A stretch of 64,000 bases of DNA from Ectopseudomonas alcaliphila (GTDB lineage Bacteria; Pseudomonadota; Gammaproteobacteria; Pseudomonadales; Pseudomonadaceae): NCBI RefSeq assembly GCF_900101755.1, contig NZ_FNAE01000002.1, positions 276,480 to 340,479 of the forward strand, given 5' to 3'. The translations under genes and the position numbers were made by a program. Shown here piece by piece: positions 26,265 through 35,349 of this stretch (the first letter of the stretch is position 1; each line of letters starts with the position of its first letter). Under the pieces are notes generated by a model. That model was given only the letters and a program-made list of their open reading frames with translations, searched no databases and was not told the origin of the DNA.

Positions 26265-27105
26265 GGAATGCCTCTGCGGCCACTTCGCAGTGCGACGGCA
26301 GGATCAGCAGCGAGGGTTCGCGCCGGGCCAGTTCGCTTACGCCGGCGAAGGTCTGGCGATAGCTGCGTACAGCGCTGTTGCTGAACCACTGCGTTGCTGT
26401 GGGGGGCAGCCGACCTTCGCGGCAGGCCGGCAGCGAATAACAGGCGTCCGCCACCAGCAGCAGCGGCCGGCCACCGGCATCGGGGATGCACAGGCCGAGT
26501 TGGCCGTGGCTGTGTCCGGGGAGTACGACGCCGAGCAGGCTGCCATCGCCGAACAGGTCGAAACCGTCCCTGAACGGTGCCATCCACGCTGGCAACGGCC
26601 GCTGCGGGTAATCGTCGGCGTGCTCCAGGCGTGCCGAGAAATCGTCCGGTAGCAGTCCTGGCAGGCGCCCCTGCAGCGTTGCCCGCCAGCGCTTGCCGCG
26701 CAGCGCCAGCACATGCTCGCTCTCGGCGCGCAGGGCGATGAAGCGCGCCTGCGGGAAGTCGCGCAAGCCGGCAACGTGGTCGCCGTGATAGTGCGAGACG
26801 ATCACTGTGGTGACCTCCTCACAGCGGATACCGCGCGCGGCGAGCTGCGCCGACAGACACTCTTCGGCAGGCAGACTCACCGGCAGCAGGCTGCCGTAGA
26901 GGCGTTCGGGAAAAGCGCCCGTGGCGTCGAGAAAGTGCTGTGCATAACCGGTGTCGTAGAGCATCCAGCCGCGTGTCGGGTGGCGCAGCAAGGCGCAGTA
27001 CGACGGGAAGTCGACCTGCCGCAGCCCTGCACCGCGGGCAGCCATGCACGCCAGGTGGCGGCAGCTGCCGACCCGTAGCCAGGCGACGTCGACCGATGCG
27101 CTCAT
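26251..27105 (-). CDS. Metallo-beta-lactamase-fold hydrolase
   Basis: The start at ATG 27105 (MSASVDVAW) overlaps the epimerase stop as ATGA and gives 284 aa. The metal site is complete: HYHGDH (HxHxDH), LPGHSHGQLG for the third His region, VADACYS for the bridging Asp, and LPSHC near the end. The build resembles N-acyl-homoserine lactonase-like hydrolases. It may open a lactone or hydrolyse a thioester in the pathway (inference). Confidence 0.85.
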   Translation of the reverse strand: MSASVDVAWLRVGSCRHLACMAARGAGLRQVDFPSYCALLRHPTRGWMLYDTGYAQHFLDATGAFPERLYGSLLPVSLPAEECLSAQLAARGIRCEEVTTVIVSHYHGDHVAGLRDFPQARFIALRAESEHVLALRGKRWRATLQGRLPGLLPDDFSARLEHADDYPQRPLPAWMAPFRDGFDLFGDGSLLGVVLPGHSHGQLGLCIPDAGGRPLLLVADACYSLPACREGRLPPTATQWFSNSAVRSYRQTFAGVSELARREPSLLILPSHCEVAAEAFHARP

Positions 27106-28100
27106 CTGCCCTGCTCCAGCCACCAGGCCGCGTGGCGACGAATGCCTTCTTCGAGGTCGATCCTGGGCTCCCAGCCAAGCTCGCGGCGAATCGCCGAGGT
27201 GTCCAGGGTCTGGCTGAAGGCGAGTACGCCGGCGCTGTAACGGGTCAGCAGCGGCTCCTCACCGCTGCGCCAATGCGCGCCGGCTTCGAGCAAACGGGCG
27301 ACGGCGGAAACCAGCGGCCAGGGCAGCCGGCGCGTGCGTAGCGGCAGCGCGAAGGCCGTGGCGACGCGTTCCAGCAGATGGTCGAGGCGGATCGGTTCGG
27401 CATTGCTGACGTTGTACAGGTTGTAGCGGCCTGGTAGCGGACGGGTCAGGCCGAGCCAGACGGCATCGACCAGGTTGTCGATGTAGGTCAGGTCGAGTTC
27501 GGCCCGCCCGCCGCGCATCAGCGGAATCGCCCCACGACGCATCACGCGCAGCATGCGCGGCATCAGCGTGGCGTCCCACGGGCCGAATACCGCGCGTGGG
27601 CGCAGCACCACGGTTGGCGCGACATCGGCTTCACGCAGCAGCGCTTCGGCCATGCCCTTGGTTTGCGCATAGCGGTTCACGGGCGGCGGCAATGGGTCGC
27701 GCTCACGCACGTCGAGACGATCCTGAAAGTCGAAGTACAGACTCGGTGTCGAGAGATGCACCAGGCGCGCGACGCCTTGCGTGCGACAGGCCGCGATGAC
27801 CTCTTCGGTAGAGGCGACGTTGGCGCGCTGAAACGCCTCGGCGCTGCCCCAAGGCGCCGATAGCGCCGCGCAATGCACCAGAGCATCGGCGCCCCGGGCC
27901 GCCTCTGCCAGCGCTGCACTCGCCTGTGGAGTGCCGTGTTCTAGGGGTAGAAAACGCATCGCTGCGCGAGCGTGGCGCTGTACTTCGTCAGCGGCGTCCC
28001 GGTTGCGGCCGCTGAACACCACCTCGCAGCCCTCTGCGGCCAGGCGCCAGGCGATGTGTCGGCCGACGAAACCGGTGCCTCCGGTGAGCAGAATCTTCAT
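27102..28100 (-). CDS. NAD(P)-dependent epimerase/dehydratase (OleD/3beta-HSD-like)
   Basis: This 332-aa extended short-chain dehydrogenase begins MKILLTGGTGFVGRHIAWRL (GxxGxxG). It has VHCAALSAPWG, a YAQTK catalytic Tyr-Lys pair and VVLRPRAVFGPWD. It is coupled by ATGA to the ketosynthase gene. A KAS III-type condensing enzyme followed by this family recalls OleA-OleD, where the beta-keto product is reduced; that role here is inference. Confidence 0.88.
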   Translation of the reverse strand: MKILLTGGTGFVGRHIAWRLAAEGCEVVFSGRNRDAADEVQRHARAAMRFLPLEHGTPQASAALAEAARGADALVHCAALSAPWGSAEAFQRANVASTEEVIAACRTQGVARLVHLSTPSLYFDFQDRLDVRERDPLPPPVNRYAQTKGMAEALLREADVAPTVVLRPRAVFGPWDATLMPRMLRVMRRGAIPLMRGGRAELDLTYIDNLVDAVWLGLTRPLPGRYNLYNVSNAEPIRLDHLLERVATAFALPLRTRRLPWPLVSAVARLLEAGAHWRSGEEPLLTRYSAGVLAFSQTLDTSAIRRELGWEPRIDLEEGIRRHAAWWLEQGR

Positions 28101-29116
28101 TTCAGCTCCAGCAGCATGCCGCCGAGTGAAAGCCCGGCACCTGTGCCGAGCAGCAGCACGCGCTGACCGGAGCGGATGCGCCCGTCGCGCAGGCCTATGT
28201 CGAGGGCGGTCGGCAGCGAGGCGGCGACCTGATTGCCGTACTCGGCAAAGATGTCGATCACCTGCTCGGCAGAGAAGCCCAGCCGCTTGCGCAGGTGTTG
28301 CATCGCCAGATGGCTGGCCTGGTGCGGAATCACTCGGTCGATCTGTGTCCGCTGCACTCCCGCTTCGTCGAGCAGAGCCTGCAGAAATCCTGGCAGATGG
28401 GTTGAAGCCAGGCGGAACACCGCTTTGCCGCGCATGGCGAAACGGCTCAGTGCAGTGAAATGCTCGTCGCCGCGCGAGGGATGATGACGCGAGCCGCCCG
28501 CCGCAATCTGGCAGAGCTCGGCGCCTTCGGAATAGGTGCGTAACTGCGCCGCGAGGATGTTCAGGCGCAGTCCGTCGCCGTCGCGTCCGAGCACCACCGC
28601 CGCGGCGCCGTCGCCGAAGATCGCGGCACTGTGCAATTGCTGCCAGTCGAGCCCGCAGGAGGCGATGTCGGCACAGACCAGCAGCACTCGACGGTAGCGC
28701 CCTGCGACCAGTGACCAGGACAGCTGGTCGAGGGCAGCGATGAAACCGAGGCAGCTGGCGTTGATGTCGAAGGCCGGGATGCCGCTCGTGCCGAGGCCAA
28801 GCTCGCGGTGGATCAGCGCGGCATTACAGGGCATGCCCTGATCCATGGTGCCGCTGGCGGCGATTACGCAGTCGAGCTGGTCGGCACTCAGGCCGGCAGC
28901 GTGAAGGGCCTTGTGCGCGGCCTGTGCGGCAAGGCTGGCGGCAGTATCTTCGGCGGCGGCCACGGCGCGACTGCGTACGCCACTGAGGCGCTCGATGCTG
29001 CCATCGGGCAGACCGAGCGACTGGTCGATTGCGCTGCTCGCCAGGCGTCGCGCTGGCAGGGCATGGCCGCTACCGAGAAGTGACAGGGCGCGCAAAGGTA
29101 AAGAATCGTTCGGCAT
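28097..29116 (-). CDS. 3-oxoacyl-ACP synthase III-like condensing enzyme
   Basis: From ATG 29116 this gives 339 aa with a complete thiolase-fold triad: Cys122 in INASCLGF, His265 in IPHQASH and Asn295 in EYGNQVAAS. The G-D-G-A-A-A-V segment near 170 is also conserved. It is not the housekeeping fabH, which sits with fatty-acid genes elsewhere. As first gene of a seven-gene operon it probably performs the committing Claisen condensation, perhaps OleA-like on two acyl chains. The operon promoter should lie within 29117-29240. Confidence 0.88.
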   Translation of the reverse strand: MPNDSLPLRALSLLGSGHALPARRLASSAIDQSLGLPDGSIERLSGVRSRAVAAAEDTAASLAAQAAHKALHAAGLSADQLDCVIAASGTMDQGMPCNAALIHRELGLGTSGIPAFDINASCLGFIAALDQLSWSLVAGRYRRVLLVCADIASCGLDWQQLHSAAIFGDGAAAVVLGRDGDGLRLNILAAQLRTYSEGAELCQIAAGGSRHHPSRGDEHFTALSRFAMRGKAVFRLASTHLPGFLQALLDEAGVQRTQIDRVIPHQASHLAMQHLRKRLGFSAEQVIDIFAEYGNQVAASLPTALDIGLRDGRIRSGQRVLLLGTGAGLSLGGMLLELK

Positions 29117-29440
29117 GCACAATCCATTGTTCAGGCATGGGTAATAGCCCGGCATGATGAACCAGCGAGGCGTTTACGCCTACTCCGCAGGCTAGTCAGC
29201 AGGGTATTTTCGTGCGCCAGGAGGCCTTTTTCGGAGGTCTCTGCAGTGCTAGATCGCCGTCGTTCACGGCGCGTCGATGCTCGCTTGCTGCCGCGCGCTC
29301 AGGTGGCGAACTGCGCTGGCCGCCACGCGCCTCAGGCGGATTCTGGTAGCCTGTTGGCGCCTTTTTTCTGCCGCATGCTGGGCGCTTGCGCGCTAATGCG
29401 CTATTAAAGGCGACATCGCTCGTCCATTTCTGGAGCAGTC
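29117..29440. other. Divergent intergenic region between KAS III-like and PilZ genes
   Basis: It must hold the minus-strand promoter of the seven-gene operon and the plus-strand promoter of the PilZ gene. I cannot assign -10/-35 boxes with confidence. A small candidate ORF lies inside. Confidence 0.5.
29246..29407 (+). CDS. Possible small protein (53 aa)
   Basis: GTG 29246 is preceded by GGAGG at 29234-29238 with good spacing. The frame reads an arginine-rich start (LDRRRSRRVDARLLPRAQV) and stops at TAA 29405-29407, 33 bases before the PilZ gene. The start resembles the R-rich beginning of PilZ domains, so it may be a truncated PilZ relic. No signal or membrane segment is convincing. Confidence 0.35.
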   Translation: MLDRRRSRRVDARLLPRAQVANCAGRHAPQADSGSLLAPFFCRMLGACALMRY

Positions 29441-29707
29441 ATGCCGAACCAGCGTCAGCAGGTGCGTACCCCGATGAAGTGCCGGATCAAGATCAGCCAC
29501 CCCAGCTTCGGTGAGCTGCTGGCACAGACTCGTGACCTGTCCGACAGTGGCGTCTACGTGAAGCACCCGGACATGGCCGGCCTGGCGGTCGGCACCGAAG
29601 TGACCGGCCAGGTGCAGGATCTGCCCTTCCCCGCCCCGGTCTTGAAGATGGAAGTGATGCGCGTCGATATGGAAGGCGCCGGCCTGCGTTTTCTCGACGA
29701 GGCCTGA
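29441..29707 (+). CDS. Single-domain PilZ c-di-GMP receptor
   Basis: This 88-aa protein is a bare PilZ domain. The ligand motif RxxxR appears as RQQVR/RTPMK at residues about 5-13, and the second motif D-x-S-x-x-G as DLSDSG near residue 32. It probably binds c-di-GMP and relays it to a partner protein. The position after the htrB block resembles PA0012. The start has GGAG about 7 bases upstream. Confidence 0.85.
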   Translation: MPNQRQQVRTPMKCRIKISHPSFGELLAQTRDLSDSGVYVKHPDMAGLAVGTEVTGQVQDLPFPAPVLKMEVMRVDMEGAGLRFLDEA

Positions 29708-29725
29708 ACGACTCAGCCAACCCGG

Positions 29726-29742
29726 ACATTCGCAACGAATGT
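29726..29742 (+). terminator. Possible terminator hairpin after the PilZ gene
   Basis: ACATTCG-CAA-CGAATGT is a perfect 7-bp stem 18 bases after the stop. Only a short T-run (GTTTCGG) overlaps or follows it, so terminator strength is doubtful. Confidence 0.35.
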
Positions 29743-29826
29743 TTCGGATCTATGGAACATTTTGTTACATCTGCACTCTGATCAAGACCTCACTCCGAGG
29801 TGGCGTCCATCAGAGGCGTTTTCGAC

Positions 29827-32463
29827 ATGAGTCGAGCGGTATCCGAACTTCCCGCCCAGGGCGCTGATGCGCCAGAACTTGTTCCTTCCTCGCCACCCGG
29901 CTGGCTGCAACGCAACCGCCATCTGATCGGTCTCGGCCTCTCGCTGTTGCTGTTCGGCGTGGCGCTGGTCGCCTGCTGGCATCTGGTGCGCGAGATCAAT
30001 CCGGACCAGGTGCGCGAATCCCTGGCGGCCGTGCCACCACAAGCGCTGCTTGGCGCCCTGCTGGCCACCGGGATGGGGTTTGTGGTGATGCTGGCCTACG
30101 AGTGGTCGGCCAGTCGTTACGCCAACGTCGAGCTGCCGCCGCCGACCCTGGCGCTGGGCGGCTTCTGCGCCTTCGCCATCGGCAACGCCGTGGGCCTGTC
30201 GGCATTGTCCGGCGGTTCGGTGCGCTACCGGTTGTACGGGCGCAACGGCCTTGGCGCGGGTGATGTGGCGCGCATGAGCCTGTTCGCCAGCCTGTCGCTG
30301 GGCGTCAGCCTGCCGATTCTCGCGGCGTTGGCGGCCCTGTTCGACCTCGAGGATGCCTCGGCCGCGCTGCGCCTGTCCGAGCCCGTGTTGGCGGTGCTGG
30401 CCGTCGCCATGCTGGTCACGGCATTGGTCGTGGTGCTGTTGATCAGCCGCAAACGCCTGGCCGAGCGACCCGCTCCGGGCTGCTGGCAGGTCGACCTGGG
30501 GCGTTTCAGCCTGCGTCTGCCGGGTCTGCGCATGAGCCTGACGCAGTTGTTGATCAGCAGCCTGGACGTGCTGGTCGCCGCCAGCGTGCTGTACCTGCTG
30601 CTGCCTGAGGCGCCGCCTTTCTCCTCTTTCGTGCTGATCTACATGCTGGCGCTGGCGGCCGGTGTACTGAGCCATGTGCCGGGCGGTGTCGGCGTCTTCG
30701 AAGCGGTGCTGCTGGCCGCGTTCTCTTCGCGCATCGATCCGGCCGGGCTGGTCGCGGCGATGCTGCTCTATCGACTGCTCTATGTGCTGCTGCCTCTGGT
30801 GGCCGCCGGGCTTCTGCTGCTGGCTGCCGAGGCGCGTCGCCTGTGGTTTCCGCGCCAGGTGGCGCGCATGGCCAGCGGCATGGCGGTGCCTGTGCTGGCG
30901 CTACTGGTGTTCTGCGCTGGCACGGTGCTGCTGTTCTCCGGGGTGACGCCGACCGTGGACGAGCATCTGCAGGCCTTGGGCTTTCTCATGCCACCGCAAC
31001 TGATCGCCGCCTCGCACCTGGCGGCCAGCCTGGTCGGCACGCTCTGCCTGCTGCTGGCGCAAGGGCTGCGCCGGCGCCTGTCGGCGGCCTGGGCACTGAC
31101 TCTGGTGCTGCTCTGTCTGGGCGTGGTGCTGTCGTTGCTCAAGGGCTTCGACTGGTTGGAGGCGTTGGCTCTGGCGGCTATCGCCGGCCTGCTGGCGCTG
31201 TTTCGTCGCGAGTTCTACCGCCGCAGTCGCTTGATGGATGTACCAGCCTCCGGCCTGGTGCTGGCGGCCACGGCCGGGGTGATCGCTGCGTCGATCTGGC
31301 TGCTGCTGTTCGCCTATCAGGATGTCGCCTACAGCCATCAGCTGTGGTGGCAGTTCGAGCTGGATGCCAATGCCCCGCGCGGCCTGCGTGCGGCCCTGGG
31401 CAGTGCCCTGGTATTGCTGGCGGTCGGCCTGACCTGGCTGCTGCGTGCCTCGCCACCGCGTATCAGCCTGCCCGATAGCGAGGCGTTGTTGCGGGCGCGC
31501 ACCATCGTTCAGGCTTCGCGCCAGCCGGAAGGTGGTCTGGCGCTCAGCGGTGACAAGGCGCTGCTGTTTCACCCTGACGGCGAGGCCTTCCTCATGTACG
31601 CCCGTCGTGGGCGTAGCCTGGTGGCGCTGTTCGACCCCATCGGCCCGCTGGCGGCGCGTGCCGAACTGATCTGGCAGTTCCGCGACCTGTGTGACCGCCA
31701 CCATGCACGGCCGGTGTTCTACCAGGTGCGTGCCGAGAACCTGCCCGGCTATATCGACATCGGCCTGACCGCGCTGAAGCTCGGCGAAGAGGCACTGGTG
31801 GACCTGAAAACATTCGACCTGGCCAGCAACGGCAAGGAGGTGAAGGCGCTGCGCTACACCTGGAATCGCGGCCAGCGCGACGGCCTGAGCCTGGAATTCC
31901 ATGCGCCCGGGCAGGCGCCGATGGCGGAGCTGCAGGCCATCTCCGAGGCCTGGTTGCAGGGCAAGAATGTGCGTGAGAAAGGTTTCTCCCTGGGCCGTTT
32001 CAGCCCCGAGTACCTGGCGCATTTCCGCGTCGTGGTGGTGCGCTTCGAGGGTCGCGCGGTGGCCTTCGCCAACCTGTTGGAATGTCAGACGCGCGCGGTG
32101 GCCAGCCTCGATCTGATGCGCGTGTTGCCGGATGCGCCCAAGTCGACCATGGAATTTCTCATGCTCGGGCTGATCCAGCAGTTCCAGAGCGAGGGCTATG
32201 CGCGCTTCAGCCTCGGCATGGTGCCGCTGGCAGGCCTGCAGACGCGCAAGGGGGCGCCGCTGCCACTGCGCCTCGGTGCGCTGGTGTTCGATCGTGGCGA
32301 GAGCTTCTACAACTTCCAGGGCCTGCGCCGCTTCAAGGACAAGTTCCTGCCGCAGTGGGAGCCGCGTTACCTGGCCGTGCCGGCCGGGCTCGATCCCTGG
32401 GTGGCCTTGGCCGATACCGCCGCGCTGATCGCCGGCGGCCTGGGTGGACTGGTGAGGCGCTGA
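29827..32463 (+). CDS. mprF: Phosphatidylglycerol aminoacyltransferase/flippase MprF
   Basis: I start at ATG 29827 (MSRAVSEL, 878 aa), which has AGAGG upstream; a GTG at 29800 is in frame. The N-terminal 500 residues hold about a dozen membrane helices (flippase part, with GNAVGLSALSGGSVRYRLYG and HVPGGVGVFEAV). The C-terminal part is the cytosolic DUF2156 GNAT-like synthase (ENLPGYIDIGLTALKLGEEALV, SLGMVPLAG, YNFQGLRRFKDKF). It moves an aminoacyl group from tRNA to phosphatidylglycerol, lowering surface charge and raising resistance to cationic peptides. In P. aeruginosa the product is alanyl-PG; the amino acid here is not provable. Confidence 0.93.
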   Translation: MSRAVSELPAQGADAPELVPSSPPGWLQRNRHLIGLGLSLLLFGVALVACWHLVREINPDQVRESLAAVPPQALLGALLATGMGFVVMLAYEWSASRYANVELPPPTLALGGFCAFAIGNAVGLSALSGGSVRYRLYGRNGLGAGDVARMSLFASLSLGVSLPILAALAALFDLEDASAALRLSEPVLAVLAVAMLVTALVVVLLISRKRLAERPAPGCWQVDLGRFSLRLPGLRMSLTQLLISSLDVLVAASVLYLLLPEAPPFSSFVLIYMLALAAGVLSHVPGGVGVFEAVLLAAFSSRIDPAGLVAAMLLYRLLYVLLPLVAAGLLLLAAEARRLWFPRQVARMASGMAVPVLALLVFCAGTVLLFSGVTPTVDEHLQALGFLMPPQLIAASHLAASLVGTLCLLLAQGLRRRLSAAWALTLVLLCLGVVLSLLKGFDWLEALALAAIAGLLALFRREFYRRSRLMDVPASGLVLAATAGVIAASIWLLLFAYQDVAYSHQLWWQFELDANAPRGLRAALGSALVLLAVGLTWLLRASPPRISLPDSEALLRARTIVQASRQPEGGLALSGDKALLFHPDGEAFLMYARRGRSLVALFDPIGPLAARAELIWQFRDLCDRHHARPVFYQVRAENLPGYIDIGLTALKLGEEALVDLKTFDLASNGKEVKALRYTWNRGQRDGLSLEFHAPGQAPMAELQAISEAWLQGKNVREKGFSLGRFSPEYLAHFRVVVVRFEGRAVAFANLLECQTRAVASLDLMRVLPDAPKSTMEFLMLGLIQQFQSEGYARFSLGMVPLAGLQTRKGAPLPLRLGALVFDRGESFYNFQGLRRFKDKFLPQWEPRYLAVPAGLDPWVALADTAALIAGGLGGLVRR

Positions 32464-32464
32464 G

Positions 32465-33718
32465 ATGAGCAAGATGACAAGGAGGCTGGGCGCGCTGTTG
32501 CTGGTCGTGGCGCTGGCCGCAGGGGCGGCGGGCTGGTGGTGGTCGATGCATGCGGCCGTGCATCTGCAGACGCTGCAGATCCAGGGTAAGTCGGCGCTGT
32601 TGCTGAGCCAGGGCGAGGCGCGTCAGCGTGTGTTGCTGATCGCACCGACCGAGCAGGCGCTGGACGAAGCCACGCTGCGCCGTCTCGCCGAAGCCGGCGA
32701 TCTGCGCCTGTTGCAACTGCCCTTCTCGCCTGGCGACTGTAAAGCTCAACAGCAACTGATCAGCCAGGCCAGCGAGCGACTGGGCGGCGCGCCGACCCTG
32801 GTTGCCGGTGTCGGCCCGGCAGCGGCCACGGCCTGGCGCTGGCTGGCCGCGCAGCAGAGCGATCAGGCCCTGGCGCTCTCGGTCGGCTTCGACCTGGCCA
32901 CACCGGATTGTGCCGATCCGCTGCCACAAAGGGCCGAGCACGGTCACTGGATCGCCCTGTGGAACGACAACCCGGGTGATGACAACGCGCGCTTCCTGCG
33001 TGAACAGGCCAATGGCGAACCTCGTATCGGCGCGCTGGGCACGCCGTTGCCAACGCTGCTGGCCGATCAGCTGCAGCACCTGCTCGCCGGCCAGGGCGCG
33101 GCTATGCCGGTGATCGAGCATCCTTCCGCGCAAGCGGCCGACACCCTGACCCTGTTCTATTCCGGTGACGGTGGCTGGCGCGATCTGGACCGTGACTCGG
33201 CCGCACATATGGCCGCCGCCGGTTATCCGGTGGTGGGCATCGACACCCTGCGCTACTACTGGCAGCACAAGAGCCCGGAGCAGAGCGCCGCCGACCTGTC
33301 GCGGCTGATGCAGCAGTACCGCGACAAATGGCATGTGCGGCGCTTCGTGCTGGCCGGCTACTCCTTTGGCGCCGACGTGCTGCCGGCCATCTACAACCGC
33401 CTGCCGGCCAGTGATCAACAGCAGGTCGATGCCATGCTGCTGCTGGCCTTTGCTCGCAGCGGCAGCTTCGAGATCGCCGTCAGCGGCTGGCTCGGCAAGG
33501 ATGGTGCGGAGGCGCCGACCGGGCCCGAGCTGCGCAAGGTGCCGGCGGCCAAGGTGTATTGCATCTACGGCAGCGAGGAAGCGGCCGAAAGCGGCTGCAC
33601 CGAAGTCGGGACGCAGGTTGAGTGTCTGCAGATCGTGGGCGGCCACCATTTCGACGGTGACTACGCCGCGCTGGCGCAGAAGATGCTGGCGGCGATCAAG
33701 GCGCGGCAGCAGCCTTAA
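32465..33718 (+). CDS. VirJ/AcvB-family hydrolase (aminoacyl-PG hydrolase candidate)
   Basis: This 417-aa protein has an N-terminal signal anchor (RLGALLLVVALAAGAAGWWWS) and a periplasmic VirJ-type alpha/beta hydrolase: LFYSGDGGWRDLDRD and the nucleophile elbow LAGYSFGADVLP, with a late GGHHFDGDY His. It starts one base after the mprF stop. The PA0920-PA0919 pair has the same order, where PA0919 hydrolyses alanyl-PG and resets the lipid; the same role is expected here. Confidence 0.9.
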   Translation: MSKMTRRLGALLLVVALAAGAAGWWWSMHAAVHLQTLQIQGKSALLLSQGEARQRVLLIAPTEQALDEATLRRLAEAGDLRLLQLPFSPGDCKAQQQLISQASERLGGAPTLVAGVGPAAATAWRWLAAQQSDQALALSVGFDLATPDCADPLPQRAEHGHWIALWNDNPGDDNARFLREQANGEPRIGALGTPLPTLLADQLQHLLAGQGAAMPVIEHPSAQAADTLTLFYSGDGGWRDLDRDSAAHMAAAGYPVVGIDTLRYYWQHKSPEQSAADLSRLMQQYRDKWHVRRFVLAGYSFGADVLPAIYNRLPASDQQQVDAMLLLAFARSGSFEIAVSGWLGKDGAEAPTGPELRKVPAAKVYCIYGSEEAAESGCTEVGTQVECLQIVGGHHFDGDYAALAQKMLAAIKARQQP

Positions 33719-33730
33719 GAGCACGTTCTT

Positions 33731-33778
33731 GTAGGAGCGGATTCATCCGCGAAAGATCGCGGCTAAAGCCGCTCCTAC
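33731..33778. repeat. REP element (GTAGGAGCGG...CCGCTCCTAC)
   Basis: Typical Pseudomonas REP palindrome between the convergent virJ and ehuA ends. The arms start GTAGGAGCGG and end CCGCTCCTAC. It may protect or end both transcripts. Confidence 0.85.
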
Positions 33779-33865
33779 AGGAACGGCAGAGAGGTTTGTT
33801 AGCCGCGACAGTCTTGCTACCTCATCGCCGCTGAAGCGCCTCCCACAGATCCGCGTTCAGGCGCT

Positions 33866-34645
33866 TCAGTGGGCCTCGTTGACCGCACTCAGAAATGCCT
33901 GCGTACGCTCCTGCTGCGGGTTGCCGAACAATTGATCCGGCGAGCCCTGTTCATGGATGCAACCCTGGTGGAAGAAGCACACTCGGTCGGCGAACTCGCG
34001 GGCGAAGCCCATTTGGTGAGTGACCATCAGCATGGTCAGGTTATGTTCGCTGCCCAGGCGGCGGATGACGTTGAGCACTTCACCGCACAGCTCCGGGTCG
34101 AGCGCCGAGGTCACCTCGTCGAACAGCATGACCTTGGGCCGCATCGCCAGTGCGCGGGCGATGGCCACGCGCTGCTGCTGACCGCCGGACAGCTGCGAGG
34201 GGAAATGGCGCAGCTTTTCGCCCAGGCCGACCATCGCCAGCAGATCCTCGGCGCGTTCGGTAGCTTCCTTCCTGCCCATGCCGAGCACCTGCATCGGCGC
34301 CTCGATCACGTTCTGCAGCGCGCACATATGCGGGAACAGGTTGAAGCTCTGGAACACCATGCCGATCTTGCCGCGTACCTTGCGCTGGTGGCTGGCGCTG
34401 GCCGGCACCAGGCGACCGTCGCGCGCCGGCATGTGGGTCAGCGGCTCGTCGTCGACGCAAATCACGCCTTCGTCGATGCTCTCCAGGGTCATCAGCGCGC
34501 GCAGCAGGGTCGACTTGCCCGAACCGCTGGGGCCGATGATCGCCACCTTCTCGCCGGGGGCGACGTCCAGGTTGAGCTTGTTGAGCACGGTGAGGTTGCC
34601 GTAACGCTTGGTCACGTCGGTGAAGCGGACGATGGGCTGGGTCAT
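33866..34645 (-). CDS. ehuA: Ectoine/hydroxyectoine ABC transporter ATP-binding protein
   Basis: This 259-aa ATPase has Walker A GPSGSGKST, Q-loop VFQSFNLFPHM, signature LSGGQQQRVAIARALA, Walker B VMLFDEVTSALDPE and the H-loop MVTHQMGF. These are of the polar-amino-acid type. I prefer ATG 34645 (GGGAG seven bases upstream); ATG 34690 overlaps the ehuD stop as ATGA and would add 15 residues. Neighbours identify the substrate: the operon is ehuB-ehuC-ehuD-ehuA beside ectoine catabolic genes. Confidence 0.92.
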   Translation of the reverse strand: MTQPIVRFTDVTKRYGNLTVLNKLNLDVAPGEKVAIIGPSGSGKSTLLRALMTLESIDEGVICVDDEPLTHMPARDGRLVPASASHQRKVRGKIGMVFQSFNLFPHMCALQNVIEAPMQVLGMGRKEATERAEDLLAMVGLGEKLRHFPSQLSGGQQQRVAIARALAMRPKVMLFDEVTSALDPELCGEVLNVIRRLGSEHNLTMLMVTHQMGFAREFADRVCFFHQGCIHEQGSPDQLFGNPQQERTQAFLSAVNEAH

Positions 34646-34686
34646 GGAGGAACTCCCTGCAGCAGCGGTCGAGTTTAGAAAAGCAG

Positions 34687-35349
34687 TCATCGGGCAGTGA
34701 CCTCCAGTCGATCTTCCACGCGCCGCACGCACCAGGCCAGGGCCAGGCTCAGCAGCAGGAAGAAAAGACCGACCATGGTGATGGGCTCGAGGTAGCGGAA
34801 GCTCTCCGAGCCGATGTTCTTGGCTTGCTGCATGATTTCCACCACGGTGATGGCCGACAGCACCGGGGTGTCCTTGAGCATGGCCACCAGGTAGTTGCCC
34901 AGCGCCGGCAGGATCGGCCGCAGCGCCTGCGGCAGGATGATCTGCCGATAGGCAGACAGCGGCGACATGTTCAGCGCCGTCACCGCTTCCCACTGGCCGC
35001 GCGGCACCGCATCCAGGCCAGCGCGATAGACCTCGGCGGTGTAGCAGGCGTAGTGCAGGGCGATACCGAGGATGCCCGCCTGCAGCGCAGTGAGGTTGAG
35101 GCCGTAGTTGGGGAACACGTAGAACAGGAAGTACACCTGGATCAGCAGCGGCGTGCTGCGGATGAACTCGATCAGCCCGGCTACCGGCCAGGACAGCCAC
35201 AGGTGCTTGCTGCGTCGGGCGATGGCCAGCAACAGGCCGACGACGATGGCGATGGCGAAACCGGCAAAGGTGATCAGCAGGGTATTGAGCGAAGCCTTGA
35301 GCAGCTGCGGGAGGATGCTCAGGGCGAAATCCCAGTCGAAGAAATTCAT
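34687..35349 (-). CDS. ehuD: Ectoine/hydroxyectoine ABC transporter permease EhuD
   Basis: This 220-aa His/Glu/Gln-type permease has five or so membrane helices. The EAA loop is EAVTALNMSPLSAYRQIILPQALRPILPALGNYLV. It is coupled to ehuC by an ATGA overlap and should form a heterodimeric channel with it. Confidence 0.92.
   Translation of the reverse strand: MNFFDWDFALSILPQLLKASLNTLLITFAGFAIAIVVGLLLAIARRSKHLWLSWPVAGLIEFIRSTPLLIQVYFLFYVFPNYGLNLTALQAGILGIALHYACYTAEVYRAGLDAVPRGQWEAVTALNMSPLSAYRQIILPQALRPILPALGNYLVAMLKDTPVLSAITVVEIMQQAKNIGSESFRYLEPITMVGLFFLLLSLALAWCVRRVEDRLEVTAR

Noticed and set aside
28097..29116. Housekeeping fabH
   Set aside because: The triad fits, but the operon partners are not fatty-acid synthase genes and the sequence lacks the usual fabH context.
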